A stretch of 64,000 nucleotides of DNA from Flavimobilis soli (GTDB taxonomy: Bacteria; Actinomycetota; Actinomycetes; Actinomycetales; Cellulomonadaceae), in NCBI RefSeq assembly GCF_002564025.1, contig NZ_PDJH01000001.1, forward strand, positions 496,001-560,000. The letters are read 5' to 3'. The position numbers and the translations under genes were made by a program. Below are positions 8,784 through 17,087 of the stretch, in pieces. Each line of letters begins with the position of its first letter. Within the stretch, counting starts at the first letter, position 1. The notes under the pieces were generated by a model. That model made no database searches and was not told where the DNA came from. It saw only the letters and a program-made list of their open reading frames with translations.

Positions 8784-10535
8784 TCAGACGAGCCGGACCG
8801 CCAGGACGGCGACGTCGTCGCGCTCGCTCGCCGCGCCCATGCGCTCGACCATGTCCGCGACGAGGTGCTCGAGCGGCGCCTGCGCGAGGTCGGACAAGAT
8901 CTCCGCGAGCTGCAGGAGCGAGCTCGCCATCGGGCGGCCGCGTCGCTCGACGAGACCGTCGGTGAACAGCAGCATCGTCGCCCCGTGCTCGAGGACGTGC
9001 TCGTGGTCGGCGCGCGTCGCACCCGGCGCGACGCCGAGCATCAGGTCGGAGCGGCCGTCGAGCACCTTGACGTCGCCCTCGGGCCCGACGACGACGGGCG
9101 AGAGGTGCCCGGCGCTCGACCACACGACGCGGGCGGGGCCGCCCTCGACGAAGGGCGGCGTGACCTGCGCGACGGCGGCGGTCGCCATCGTTCGCGTCGA
9201 CAGGCGGAGGTTCGCGTCGTCGAGCCGGTTGAGCAGCCGCGACGGCGCCTCGAGCGCGTCGGCGACGAAACCGCGCAGCATGGACCGCAGGTTGCCCATC
9301 TGGGCGGCTGCAGCGATGTTGTGCCCGACGACGTCGCCGATGATCAGCGTCGTCGCGCCGTGCACGTGGATCGCGTCGTACCAGTCACCGCCGGCCTGCT
9401 CGCCGCGGCTCGCAGGGATGTACCGCGCGGCGAGCTCGAGGCCGGGGACCTCGGGCAGCTTCGTGAGCAGCGCGGACTGGAGCGTGTAGGCGACGGCAGC
9501 GCGGGCAGCGAGCAGCTCGGCACGCTCGAGCGCGCGTGCGACGTACGTCGTCACCGCGCGCTTCATGCGCTGGGTCTGCGGCGTCGTGACGTGCTCGTCC
9601 GACCAACCGAGCCACAGCCACCCGTCGAGCGGCGCGTCGTCGGCCCGCTCGACACGGAACGGCAGGTAGACCTCGCCGTCCACGTTCGCGGACGTGTGCC
9701 CCGACAGGTGCGGGTACTCCTGGACGAGCTCGGCGCGCGTCGGGTAGAAGCGCGCCTGGCCGTCCGCCACGGAGTGCGGACCCGGGTGGTCCGCCGCAGG
9801 CTGCAGCTCCGAGTACTCCATCGGGAGGTCCTCGGGGAGGTGCGAGCCCTCGACAGCGTCGAAGCGGCCGTCGACCTGGACGACCACCGCGCTGTACGCG
9901 GTGTCGAGCTGCGCGCTCGCGAGCTCGGTCACGACCCGCGCGACGTCCTGGGCCGTCGCGGTCGCACCGAGCCCCTCGCTGAAGGTGAGGAGCACGCGGT
10001 TGATGCGGTCGACCGTGCTCGCGCTGCGCTCGGCCGTGCTGAGGCGCTCGAGGATCTCGCGCGCGACGACGCGGGCGGAGCAGACGGCGGCAAGCTCGGT
10101 GAGGCGGGCGACCGTCGTGTTGTCGAAGTCGCGCGGCTCGCGCGACATGATGCTCAACGCGCCGACGACGTGCCCGTGGACGTCACGCACCGGGACCCCG
10201 GCGTACGAGCGGAAGCCCCAGTACTGGGCCCACCCGCGTCGCGCCAGGTTCTCGTCGGCCTCGGCGTCGTTGACGACCTGGGGTGCGGCGGTGCGCACCA
10301 CGGCGTCGGTCATCGCGGCCTCGACGGTGACCTCGCGCGTCGTGGCGAGCGACTCCCTCAGGCCGTAGAGGCCAGGGAGCGCATAGCCAGCAGGGGTCTC
10401 GAGCGCCACGACGCCCGCGTCCGCACCCGAGACGGAAGCAGCGATCGCCGCGATGCGGTCGAGCTCTTCGTCGGCGAGCACCCTGGGGGCACCGGCCTCC
10501 GTCGGCTCGCGGAGGCTCCGCTCGTCGGTCATCAT
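8784..10535 (-). CDS. GAF domain-containing PP2C (SpoIIE/RsbU-type) protein phosphatase
   Basis: About 583 residues. A GAF domain spans roughly residues 15-165 (the stretch SYAGVPVRDVHGHVVGAL is typical), a second GAF-like region follows to about 340, and a SpoIIE/PP2C phosphatase domain occupies about 365-580. The metal-binding GGDWYDA lies near 380, IIGDVVGHN follows, and TDGLVERRG lies near the end. Such proteins dephosphorylate anti-anti-sigma factors in partner-switching stress control. No anti-sigma or STAS gene lies nearby, so the target must be encoded elsewhere. I start at the ATG at 10535; a GACAAT box 6 nt upstream suggests a leaderless mRNA. The next codon is also ATG. Confidence 0.85.
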   Translation of the reverse strand: MMTDERSLREPTEAGAPRVLADEELDRIAAIAASVSGADAGVVALETPAGYALPGLYGLRESLATTREVTVEAAMTDAVVRTAAPQVVNDAEADENLARRGWAQYWGFRSYAGVPVRDVHGHVVGALSIMSREPRDFDNTTVARLTELAAVCSARVVAREILERLSTAERSASTVDRINRVLLTFSEGLGATATAQDVARVVTELASAQLDTAYSAVVVQVDGRFDAVEGSHLPEDLPMEYSELQPAADHPGPHSVADGQARFYPTRAELVQEYPHLSGHTSANVDGEVYLPFRVERADDAPLDGWLWLGWSDEHVTTPQTQRMKRAVTTYVARALERAELLAARAAVAYTLQSALLTKLPEVPGLELAARYIPASRGEQAGGDWYDAIHVHGATTLIIGDVVGHNIAAAAQMGNLRSMLRGFVADALEAPSRLLNRLDDANLRLSTRTMATAAVAQVTPPFVEGGPARVVWSSAGHLSPVVVGPEGDVKVLDGRSDLMLGVAPGATRADHEHVLEHGATMLLFTDGLVERRGRPMASSLLQLAEILSDLAQAPLEHLVADMVERMGAASERDDVAVLAVRLV

Positions 10536-10701
10536 CCGACCATTGTCCACGATGCACAGTCCCAGGTCGACGGTGCCCCGCCGGGGACCTGGCAGATCGC
10601 TGAGCACGCCCTGAAGGATCACGGACGCCGCCCACCTGCCCGGGCGCTCGTCGCCGCTCGGGCCGCCAATCGGGTGTCGGGAGGCCCGTGTTCCTGCCGA
10701 T

Positions 10702-10731
10702 GTGAACTTCGGGCTCCAGCCGTGCTATGTT
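10702..10731 (+). promoter_or_regulatory. Likely promoter of tRNA-Leu
   Basis: A -10 candidate TATGTT (10726-10731) is preceded, with a 17-18 nt spacer, by GTGAAC/TGAACT as a weak -35. This lies about 43 bases before the tRNA 5' end in an otherwise gene-free stretch between the phosphatase and the tRNA. The -10 is good and the -35 is poor. Confidence 0.4.
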
Positions 10732-10774
10732 TCTTCCCGCAGCCAGACGGGCCAAGGCCCAGAAGGTTCCACTC

Positions 10775-10859
10775 GTCCGGGTGGCGGAATGGCAGACGCG
10801 CTAGCTTGAGGTGCTAGTGCCCTTTATCGGGCGTGGGGGTTCAAGTCCCCCTCCGGACA
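10775..10859 (+). tRNA. tRNA-Leu (anticodon GAG)
   Basis: An 85-nt class II tRNA. The acceptor arm is GTCCGGG (10775-10781) pairing with TCCGGAC (10852-10858), with one G-T pair, and the discriminator A is at 10859. The anticodon stem CTAGC/GCTAG encloses the 7-nt loop TTGAGGT, with anticodon GAG at 10808-10810. A long variable arm (gtgccctttatcgggcgt) and a T arm with GGTTCAAGTCC follow. The CCA end is not encoded, since the next bases are CCG. It reads CTC, a major leucine codon in this GC-rich genome. Confidence 0.95.
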
Positions 10860-10864
10860 CCGCA

Positions 10865-10896
10865 GAAGGCCCAGGATCCACGGATCCTGGGCCTTC
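10865..10896 (+). terminator. Terminator of tRNA-Leu
   Basis: A perfect 15-bp inverted repeat (10865-10879 with 10882-10896), interrupted by only 2 nt, lies six bases after the tRNA. The stem contains GGATCC on both arms. It is followed by cgtcgtt rather than a T run. The stem is strong enough to act as an intrinsic terminator and also protects the facing gene. Confidence 0.8.
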
Positions 10897-10942
10897 GTCG
10901 TTCCCGGGACGAACGCGAGGCAGCACGTGTCGTACGTCACGT

Positions 10943-12169
10943 TCACCCGGCTTCCCCGCCCTCCGCCTCGGCCTGGTCGAGGCCCGCGAGGCGCGACACC
11001 GCGCGCTCGTGGCTTGCGAGCACGGCCTGCTTCGCAAGCCTCGCCAGGTCGGCGCCGCTGCGCCCCAGCCGGCCGTGGATCAGGTCCCCCCAGTCGTCCG
11101 GCAGCGCCGACGCGCCGTAGTGCGCCCCGGCGAGCGCGCCCGTGACCCAGCCCGTCGTCGCCGTGTCGCCGCCGGCCCGGACCGCTGCCACGAGCGCCCG
11201 CTCGAGGTGCGTGCCGCCCCGGTCGTTCGCCGTCGACACGATCGCCGCCCACGCGACCTGGACGGCCTCGACCGCGAGACCGTCGTTCTCGAACAAGGTC
11301 GGCGACGCGCTCGCCGCCTCCGCGACGTGGTCCTCCCAGCGCCTGCGCAGGTGCCCAGGCACGTGCGTGAGGCTGTCGTCGAGCGGGGCCGGGCCGTCGA
11401 GGATCACCGATCGGACCGAGTGCGCCCACAGCATCGCGGGAGCGAGGGCCTCCGGGCTGCCGTGGAGAGTCGTGACCAGCATCTTGACCGCCCGCGTGAG
11501 GCGGGGCGCGTCCTCGGGCCCGAGGAAGCCGAGCGCCGCGGCCGCAGCAGGCACGATGCAGGCGCTCGTGACGGGTCCGCGCTCGCGCTCGTGCCGACGC
11601 CGCGCGTTGCGTCGGGCGCACTGCGCGGCAGGCAGCCCGGGCGACCTCTCGAGCTGTTCTGAGACGAGACGCAGCACGGCCGTCGTCGCAGGGTCGAGCG
11701 GCTGGCCGCCGTGCAGCACGTCGAGCCACGACATGACGATCGTGTCCTGCTCGCGGCTGTCGAGGACGTCACCGCCGCGCGCGAGCACCTCGAGGACGGG
11801 GGTCGCGAGCTCCGTCGCCCCGCTCCACTCCCCCGGCTCCTCGCCGGACGACGCGATCATCGTCACAGGGGCGGTCGGCCCGAGCGGTCCGCTGCCGACG
11901 TACCCCGCGCCGAGCGCGTCACCGGCCGACGCCGCGACGACGGCTCCGACAGCACGCCGCAGCTGTGCCTCTGTCGGCGCAGGCACGGGCGGCGGCGGTG
12001 CGAGGTCGACCGGGCCGGCGTCGTCCGGCACCGGTCCCGGCTCGAGATCGACGAGACCGCCGTCGTCCGGGTCCGAGACAGGTTCGGCGATCACCGGGAG
12101 CGCGTCGTCGCCCACGTCGCGTCGCCTGCGACGCAGGCGGGCCGCGACCTTCGATCCCAGCACCCTCAC
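10943..12169 (-). CDS. ADP-ribosylglycohydrolase-like protein with degenerate metal-binding motifs
   Basis: A 408-residue protein with the all-helical DraG/ARH fold pattern. The first 75 residues are an Arg-rich then Pro/Asp-rich linker. The domain starts at about 80 with SAGDALGAGY and ends with GGDTATTGWVTGALAGAHYG near 340-360. Normal members carry W(T/S)DDT and GGDTDT, whose Asp residues hold two magnesium ions. Here the first motif reads EWSGATELA and the second GGDTAT, so three key Asp residues are gone. The protein is therefore either a non-catalytic ADP-ribose-fold protein or a divergent enzyme. The GTG at 12169 is the likely start. It lies downstream of the YtfJ-like gene with a 22-base gap. 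Confidence 0.7.
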   Translation of the reverse strand: MRVLGSKVAARLRRRRRDVGDDALPVIAEPVSDPDDGGLVDLEPGPVPDDAGPVDLAPPPPVPAPTEAQLRRAVGAVVAASAGDALGAGYVGSGPLGPTAPVTMIASSGEEPGEWSGATELATPVLEVLARGGDVLDSREQDTIVMSWLDVLHGGQPLDPATTAVLRLVSEQLERSPGLPAAQCARRNARRRHERERGPVTSACIVPAAAAALGFLGPEDAPRLTRAVKMLVTTLHGSPEALAPAMLWAHSVRSVILDGPAPLDDSLTHVPGHLRRRWEDHVAEAASASPTLFENDGLAVEAVQVAWAAIVSTANDRGGTHLERALVAAVRAGGDTATTGWVTGALAGAHYGASALPDDWGDLIHGRLGRSGADLARLAKQAVLASHERAVSRLAGLDQAEAEGGEAG

Positions 12170-12191
12170 CGTCCGTGCGCCTTCGTCCTCG

Positions 12192-12608
12192 TCACCGACG
12201 GCGGGCGCGCAGGGCGGCGATCGCCGCGAGCGCCACGACGACGGACGTCACCTGTCCGGCGAGGATCACACGGTTGAGGTCGAGGGCGGGGCGCCACGTG
12301 ACCGCGCCCCCGCTGACGACGTACGCACCGACGGGACGGACGCGGACGCCGAAGCCGCCCCCGCCGCCGGAGGCTTCCGCCGAGCGGGCCGTGCTCGCGC
12401 CGTCGTTGGTGGCCGTCGAGCCTCTGCGAGGGCGGTCTGGCGCGGAGCCGCCGCCGTGCCCGTGTCCTTGCCCGCCACCGCCGAGAACCTTCGCGACAGG
12501 AATCACGGTCGCGCCGTCGACCTGGTACGGCTCGCCGAACGCGCGGCGGACCGTGAGCGCGTCACTCGCCGCCTCCACCGCAGGGGTCACCTCGTCGTCG
12601 TTCGCCAT
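12192..12608 (-). CDS. YtfJ/GerW-family (spore protein YtfJ-like) small protein
   Basis: A 138-residue protein starting MANDDEVTPAVEAASDALTV at the ATG at 12608, with a good ribosome site (GGAGGAGC) upstream. It shows the family's build: an N-terminal helix, the VRRAFGEPYQVDGATVIPVAKV strand pair, a Gly/His-rich disordered centre, a GVRVRPVGAYVV strand and a C-terminal hydrophobic segment that could be a membrane helix. GerW is a spore protein in Bacillus, yet this family is widespread in non-spore-forming actinobacteria, where its role is unknown. It precedes the ADP-ribosylglycohydrolase-like gene on the same strand, probably in one transcript. Confidence 0.7.
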   Translation of the reverse strand: MANDDEVTPAVEAASDALTVRRAFGEPYQVDGATVIPVAKVLGGGGQGHGHGGGSAPDRPRRGSTATNDGASTARSAEASGGGGGFGVRVRPVGAYVVSGGAVTWRPALDLNRVILAGQVTSVVVALAAIAALRARRR

Positions 12609-12753
12609 GGATCGCTCCTCCGGTTGTCCGTCCGCCCTCTCATCCTGACGCACCGACAGCCTGAGGTCGACGAGGGTCCGTCCCTTGTGCCACGGGACAG
12701 CACGAGGCCGGAGCGACCCCTCGGTCGTCCCGGCCCCGTGGTCCATGGCCCTG

Positions 12754-12858
12754 TGCTTCACATCCGGTGCTTCACATCCGGCGCTTCGTGCCCCGGTACT
12801 TCGTGGTCCCGTCGCGCTTCGTGGCTCGTCAGTCGTCGAAGGCTCGTCAGTCGTCGAA
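12754..12858. repeat. Short tandem duplications around the 3' end of the RTX gene
   Basis: Two exact head-to-tail duplications lie here: a 14-bp unit (12754-12767 and 12768-12781, tgcttcacatccgg) and an 18-bp unit (12823-12840 and 12841-12858, ggctcgtcagtcgtcgaa). Between them are looser copies of cgcttcgtg. The 18-bp unit contains the stop codon of the RTX gene, so the stop is duplicated in frame. No gene is seen between 12609 and 12846. Confidence 0.7.
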
Positions 12859-13515
12859 GCCGTGCGCACGCTCCCAGCGGTCCTCGACGCGGTCCGGGGC
12901 GTGGCGCCGGTAGACCGTGTCCTTGCCCTTGCCGCCGGACAGGCGGTCAGCGCCGAGCCCACCCTCGATGAGGTCCTGGCCGCTCTTGCCCCAGATCTTG
13001 TCCTTGCCCGCCTCACCCTCGAGGTGGTCCGACCCGGAGCCGCCGGAGATGCGGTCGTTGCCGGAGCCACCCTCGATCTGGTCGTTGCCAGCGCCGCCCC
13101 AGATCTTGTCGGCACCGCGGCCGCCGTCGATCTCGTCCCAGCCGGAGCCGCCGTAGAGCTTGTCCTTGCCGGACTCCCCGTCGATCTCGTCGTGGCCGGC
13201 GCCGCCGAAGATGGTGTCGTTGCCGGCGCCGCCCTCGATCTCGTCGTCGCCGCTGTTGCCGCAGATGACATCGTTGCCGCCGCGGCCGTCGATCTCGTCG
13301 TCGCCGGCGAGCCCGACGATGATGTCGCTTCCCGCGGTCCCGACGATCTCGTCGTCGCCGGACGTGCCGACGATCGTTGCGGGCAGCCCGTGGCAGGTGG
13401 GCACCTTCGCGGCGGTCGGTGTCGCGGCCTGCGCCGGGAGGGCGAGGAGCGCGGACGCTGACGCCGTCATGAGCGCGACGACTCCTGCTGCGACCTTGTG
13501 CTGGCGAGCTGTCAT
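12847..13515 (-). CDS. Secreted RTX-type calcium-binding repeat protein
   Basis: A 222-residue exported protein. A classical signal peptide occupies about residues 1-31 (MTARQHKVAAGVVALM then ALLALPAQAA). The mature part is almost entirely nonapeptide repeats of the GGxGxDx(I/L) type, about 16 in a row, as in VGTSGDDEIVGTAGSD. These fold as a parallel beta roll on binding calcium. There is no catalytic domain and no visible RTX type I exporter, so Sec export and a binding or surface role are more likely than toxin activity. The ATG at 13515 has the ribosome site GAGAGGAA. An inverted repeat lies about 90 bases upstream. The gene stands alone after dnaE2. Confidence 0.85.
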   Translation of the reverse strand: MTARQHKVAAGVVALMTASASALLALPAQAATPTAAKVPTCHGLPATIVGTSGDDEIVGTAGSDIIVGLAGDDEIDGRGGNDVICGNSGDDEIEGGAGNDTIFGGAGHDEIDGESGKDKLYGGSGWDEIDGGRGADKIWGGAGNDQIEGGSGNDRISGGSGSDHLEGEAGKDKIWGKSGQDLIEGGLGADRLSGGKGKDTVYRRHAPDRVEDRWERAHGFDD

Positions 13516-13600
13516 GGTGTTCCTCTCGTCGTGCGGCCGGTCCGGTCGGCCGCGCCTGCTTCCAGGAGACCGTGGCGAGGTTGCGTCTTCGGGAGAGCGG

Positions 13601-13618
13601 GATGAGACCTCTCTCATC
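13601..13618 (-). promoter_or_regulatory. Inverted repeat upstream of the RTX gene (possible operator)
   Basis: GATGAGA-CCTC-TCTCATC is a perfect 7-bp inverted repeat with a 4-nt spacer. It lies 86-103 bases before the RTX start and is markedly less GC-rich than its surroundings. It could be a transcription factor site. It is also only about 30 bases past the dnaE2 stop, so a weak terminator is an alternative. Confidence 0.35.
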
Positions 13619-13649
13619 GTCACCCCGCTCGTGCCGGCGGCACGCCGGG

Positions 13650-16600
13650 TCACTGGAAGTCGCGGGACCTGGTCGGCACCTGGAGCGAGAGCGGGGCGAG
13701 GTGCTCGGCGACGAGGTTGGTGGCGCCGTCGGCCCGCTCGAGCCGGCCGCGGACGACGAGCGCTGCGCTCGTGCGGGCGACCTGCCGGAACCGCGACCAC
13801 AGCCCGGGGCTGCACACGACGTTGAGGAGGCCGGTCTCGTCCTCGAGGGAGAGGAACGTGACGCCGCGTGCGGTGCCCGGGCGCTGCCGGTGGGTGACGA
13901 CCCCGGCGACGGCGACGCGCCGCTCGGCCTCGTGGACGGTCGCCTCCGCGACGGTGAGGACGCCGGCGGCGTCAAGCCCTTCGCGCACGAACTGCGTCGG
14001 GTAGGACTCGGGTGAGATGCCGGTCGCCCAGACGTCCGCGACGGACGTCTCGACGTCGTCCATGCCAGGGAGCGTGGGTGCCTCGACGCCGACGCTCACG
14101 CCGGGCAGGGTGTCGGGGCCTTCCTGGGCGAGGGCGGCCGCGGCCCACAGGGCGGGGCGCCGGGCGCCGGTGAAGCAGTCGAGCGCGCCGGCGGTCGCGA
14201 GCGCCTCGAGGTGGGCGACCGTGAGATCGACCCGGCGGGCGAGGTCGCGCAGGCTGTGGAACGGACCGTCGGCGCGGGCCGCGACGATCCGCTCGGCGAC
14301 GTTCTCGCGGACGCCGCGCACGCCGCCGAGGCCGAGCCGCACCGCGAGGTCCCGGCGGGGCCTCGCGGTGCTGTCACCGTCGGGCAACGGCTCGAGGACG
14401 GGCTGCACCCCGGAGAGCTGGACGTCGGGCCGCAGGACCGTCACGCCGTGGCGGCGGGCGTCGGCGACGAGGGACTGCGGCGAGTAGAAGCCCATGGGCT
14501 GCGCGGCGAGCAGCCCCGCGTAGAAGGCGGCGGGATGGTGCACCTTGAGCCAGGCGCTCGCGTACACCAGGTAGGCGAAGGAGTAGGCGTGCGACTCGGG
14601 GAAGCCGAAGTCGGCGAAGCCCTTGAGCTTGTCGTAGATCTGCTCGGCGACGTCCGTGGCGACGCCGTTGGCCTCCATCCCGTCGATGAGGCGCGCGTGC
14701 AGCGCCTCCATGCGCTCGGTCGACCGCTTGGAGCCCATCGCGCGGCGCAGCTGGTCGGCCTCGGCGGGCGTGAAGTCCGCGACGTCGATCGCCATCTGCA
14801 TGAGCTGCTCCTGGAACAGGGGCACGCCGAGCGTCTTGGCGAGCGACTTCTCGAGCCGCGGGTGGAGGTACGTGACGGGCTGCCGGCCGCGAGCGCGGTC
14901 GATGTAGGGGTGCACGGACTGGCCCTGGATCGGTCCGGGGCGGATGAGCGCGACCTCGATCACGATGTCGTAGAAGGTGCGTGGCTGCAGCCGCGGGAGG
15001 GTCGCCATCTGGGCGCGCGACTCGACCTGGAACACGCCGATCGTGTCGGCGGCGCACAGCAGGTCGTACACGCCTGGGTCGTCGGGGGGCAGGCCGTGGA
15101 GCGTGAGCTCGACACCCTCGTGCTCGCGGACGTGCTCGAAGGCGATGCGCAGCGCGGTGAGCATGCCGAGGCCGAGGAGGTCGAACTTCACGAGGCCGGC
15201 GTCGGCGCAGTCGTCCTTGTCCCACTGCAGCACGGTCCGCCCAGGCATGCGGGCCCACTCGACGGGGCACACCTCGACGACGGGCCGGTCGCACAGGACC
15301 ATGCCTCCGGAATGGATGCCGAGGTGCCGCGGCAGGCGCAGCATCTTCTCCGCGAGGTCGATGACGGCCTCGGGGACCTTCCCCTCCTCCTGCACGGACG
15401 GCGGGCGGTGCTCGGGCACGACGTCGCGTCCGTCCTCGCTCATCCGGGACCCGGCGACGGGCTCGGGGGCGGGCTCGGGGGCGGGCTGGGCGGCGACAGC
15501 CCCGGCGCGGGAGATCGTCCACCAGGGGCTGTCGGGCTCGGTGCCGCGCAGGGTGCCCCACCGCTCGATCCCCTTGCTCCAGGCGTCCTGCTGCCCGACG
15601 TCGTACCCGAGGGCGCGAGCGGCGTCGCGCACGGCGGACTTGGGCCGGTAGGAGATGACGTTCGCGACCTGGGCGGCGTGCCGGCGGTCGAACCTCTCGT
15701 AGACGTGCTGGATGACCTCCTCGCGACGCGCGGACTCGATGTCGACGTCGATGTCGGGCGGCCCGTCGCGTTCGGGCGCGAGGAAGCGCTCGAAGAGCAG
15801 CCCGTGGCGCACCGCGTCGACCGCGGTGATGCCGAGGGCGTAGCAGACGGCCGAGTTGGCGGCCGAGCCGCGTCCCTGGGCGAGGATGCCGTTGCGCCGA
15901 CAGAACTCGACGATGTCGTAGACGATGAGGAAGTAGCCGGGGAAGCCCAGCGTCTCGATGATGTCGAGCTCGTGGTGGATCTGCGCCCACGCGCCCGCGA
16001 CCTTCTCGTCCTCGGGCGGCCCGTACCGCTCCCGCGCGCCGACCTGGACGAGCTCGCGCAGCCAGGACCCCTCGTCGTGGCCCTCGGGAACCGGGTAGGG
16101 CGGCAGGCTGGGCGCGACGAGGTGCAGGTCGAACGCGCACTCGGCGGCGAGCCGTGCGGCGGTGGCGACGGCCTCGGGGTGAGCCCTGTGCCGGGCGAGC
16201 ATCTCGGCGCCGGACCTGAGGTGGGCGGTCGCGGCGCCAGGGAGCCAGCCGTCCATGTCGTCGAGCGAGCGGCGGGCGCGGACGGCGGCGAGCGCTGCGG
16301 CGAGCTCTCCGTCCTGCGGGCGGGCGTGGTGGACGTTGCCCGTCGCGACGAGCGGCACGCCCACGGCAGCGGCGAGCTCGGCGAGCGCGTCGTTGCGCTC
16401 CCCGTCGTACGGGTCGCCGACGTCAGTGATCTCGACTGCGACGTTGCCGGCCCCGAAGAGGTCGACGAGCCGGTCGAGCTCGCGGCGGGCGTCGCGGGTG
16501 CGGGCTGTCGTGCAGGGTTCTGTCCCGTGCACGGGGCACGGCTGGGCGCGCCGCCTGCGCGGCACGGGCGCTGGCGCGTGCGCCGGCTGCGGGCAGTCCT

Positions 16601-17087
16601 CGCCGCGCAGCGCCTGGCGCACGGCGCCCTTGCGGCACCCGGTGAGCACGAGCCAGTCGCCGTCGGCGCGCGCGGCGAGATCCTCGAGGTCGAAGCGGGG
16701 CACGCCCTTGCGACCCCCGGCGAGGTGCGCGTCGGCGATCGCGGCGGACAGGGAGCGGTAGCCGCGCGGCCCGCGGGCGAGCACGAGCAGGTGGGTCGCA
16801 CGCGGGTCCGGGGTGCCGGTCGGTTCCTCGGGGACGTCGCTGCCGCGCAGCAGGTCCTCGGTCGTGGGCAGGTGCAGCTCGGCGCCGAACACGGTGGGCA
16901 GGCCGGCGCGGCGCGCGGCCTCGGCGAAGCGGACGACGCCGTAGAGCCCGTCGTGGTCGGTCAGAGCGAGCGCGTCGAGGCCGAGCCGGACCGCCTCGGC
17001 GACGAGCTCCTCGGGCTGGCTCGCCCCGTCGAGGAAGCTGAACGCCGAGTGGGCGTGCAGCTCGGCGTAGGGCACGTGCTCAGTCAT
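13650..17087 (-). CDS. dnaE2: Error-prone DNA polymerase DnaE2
   Basis: A 1145-residue C-family polymerase that carries out damage-induced mutagenesis with ImuA' and ImuB. An N-terminal PHP domain begins YAELHAHSAFSFLDG at residues 7-21. The polymerase core includes GRGSAANS and the catalytic acidic cluster PDIDVDIES near residues 445-455, with the third Asp near 635 (VKFDLLGLGML). HhH and OB-fold domains follow, the OB region being about 1040-1130. The mid-protein block HLGIHSGGMVL is typical of DnaE2 rather than DnaE1, as is the position after imuB. Its start overlaps the imuB stop by 8 bases. Expression should follow the LexA box ahead of imuA'. Confidence 0.95.
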   Translation of the reverse strand: MTEHVPYAELHAHSAFSFLDGASQPEELVAEAVRLGLDALALTDHDGLYGVVRFAEAARRAGLPTVFGAELHLPTTEDLLRGSDVPEEPTGTPDPRATHLLVLARGPRGYRSLSAAIADAHLAGGRKGVPRFDLEDLAARADGDWLVLTGCRKGAVRQALRGEDCPQPAHAPAPVPRRRRAQPCPVHGTEPCTTARTRDARRELDRLVDLFGAGNVAVEITDVGDPYDGERNDALAELAAAVGVPLVATGNVHHARPQDGELAAALAAVRARRSLDDMDGWLPGAATAHLRSGAEMLARHRAHPEAVATAARLAAECAFDLHLVAPSLPPYPVPEGHDEGSWLRELVQVGARERYGPPEDEKVAGAWAQIHHELDIIETLGFPGYFLIVYDIVEFCRRNGILAQGRGSAANSAVCYALGITAVDAVRHGLLFERFLAPERDGPPDIDVDIESARREEVIQHVYERFDRRHAAQVANVISYRPKSAVRDAARALGYDVGQQDAWSKGIERWGTLRGTEPDSPWWTISRAGAVAAQPAPEPAPEPVAGSRMSEDGRDVVPEHRPPSVQEEGKVPEAVIDLAEKMLRLPRHLGIHSGGMVLCDRPVVEVCPVEWARMPGRTVLQWDKDDCADAGLVKFDLLGLGMLTALRIAFEHVREHEGVELTLHGLPPDDPGVYDLLCAADTIGVFQVESRAQMATLPRLQPRTFYDIVIEVALIRPGPIQGQSVHPYIDRARGRQPVTYLHPRLEKSLAKTLGVPLFQEQLMQMAIDVADFTPAEADQLRRAMGSKRSTERMEALHARLIDGMEANGVATDVAEQIYDKLKGFADFGFPESHAYSFAYLVYASAWLKVHHPAAFYAGLLAAQPMGFYSPQSLVADARRHGVTVLRPDVQLSGVQPVLEPLPDGDSTARPRRDLAVRLGLGGVRGVRENVAERIVAARADGPFHSLRDLARRVDLTVAHLEALATAGALDCFTGARRPALWAAAALAQEGPDTLPGVSVGVEAPTLPGMDDVETSVADVWATGISPESYPTQFVREGLDAAGVLTVAEATVHEAERRVAVAGVVTHRQRPGTARGVTFLSLEDETGLLNVVCSPGLWSRFRQVARTSAALVVRGRLERADGATNLVAEHLAPLSLQVPTRSRDFQ

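Noticed and set aside
12900..13400. Regular repeats that at first sight resemble a CRISPR array
   Set aside because: The period is about 27 bases with no unique spacers, and it translates to RTX nonapeptides in frame.
16500..16600. Possible gene break inside dnaE2 at the Arg/Pro/Cys-rich stretch
   Set aside because: The frame continues and the domains on both sides are complete, so it is a linker insert within the PHP region rather than a frameshift.
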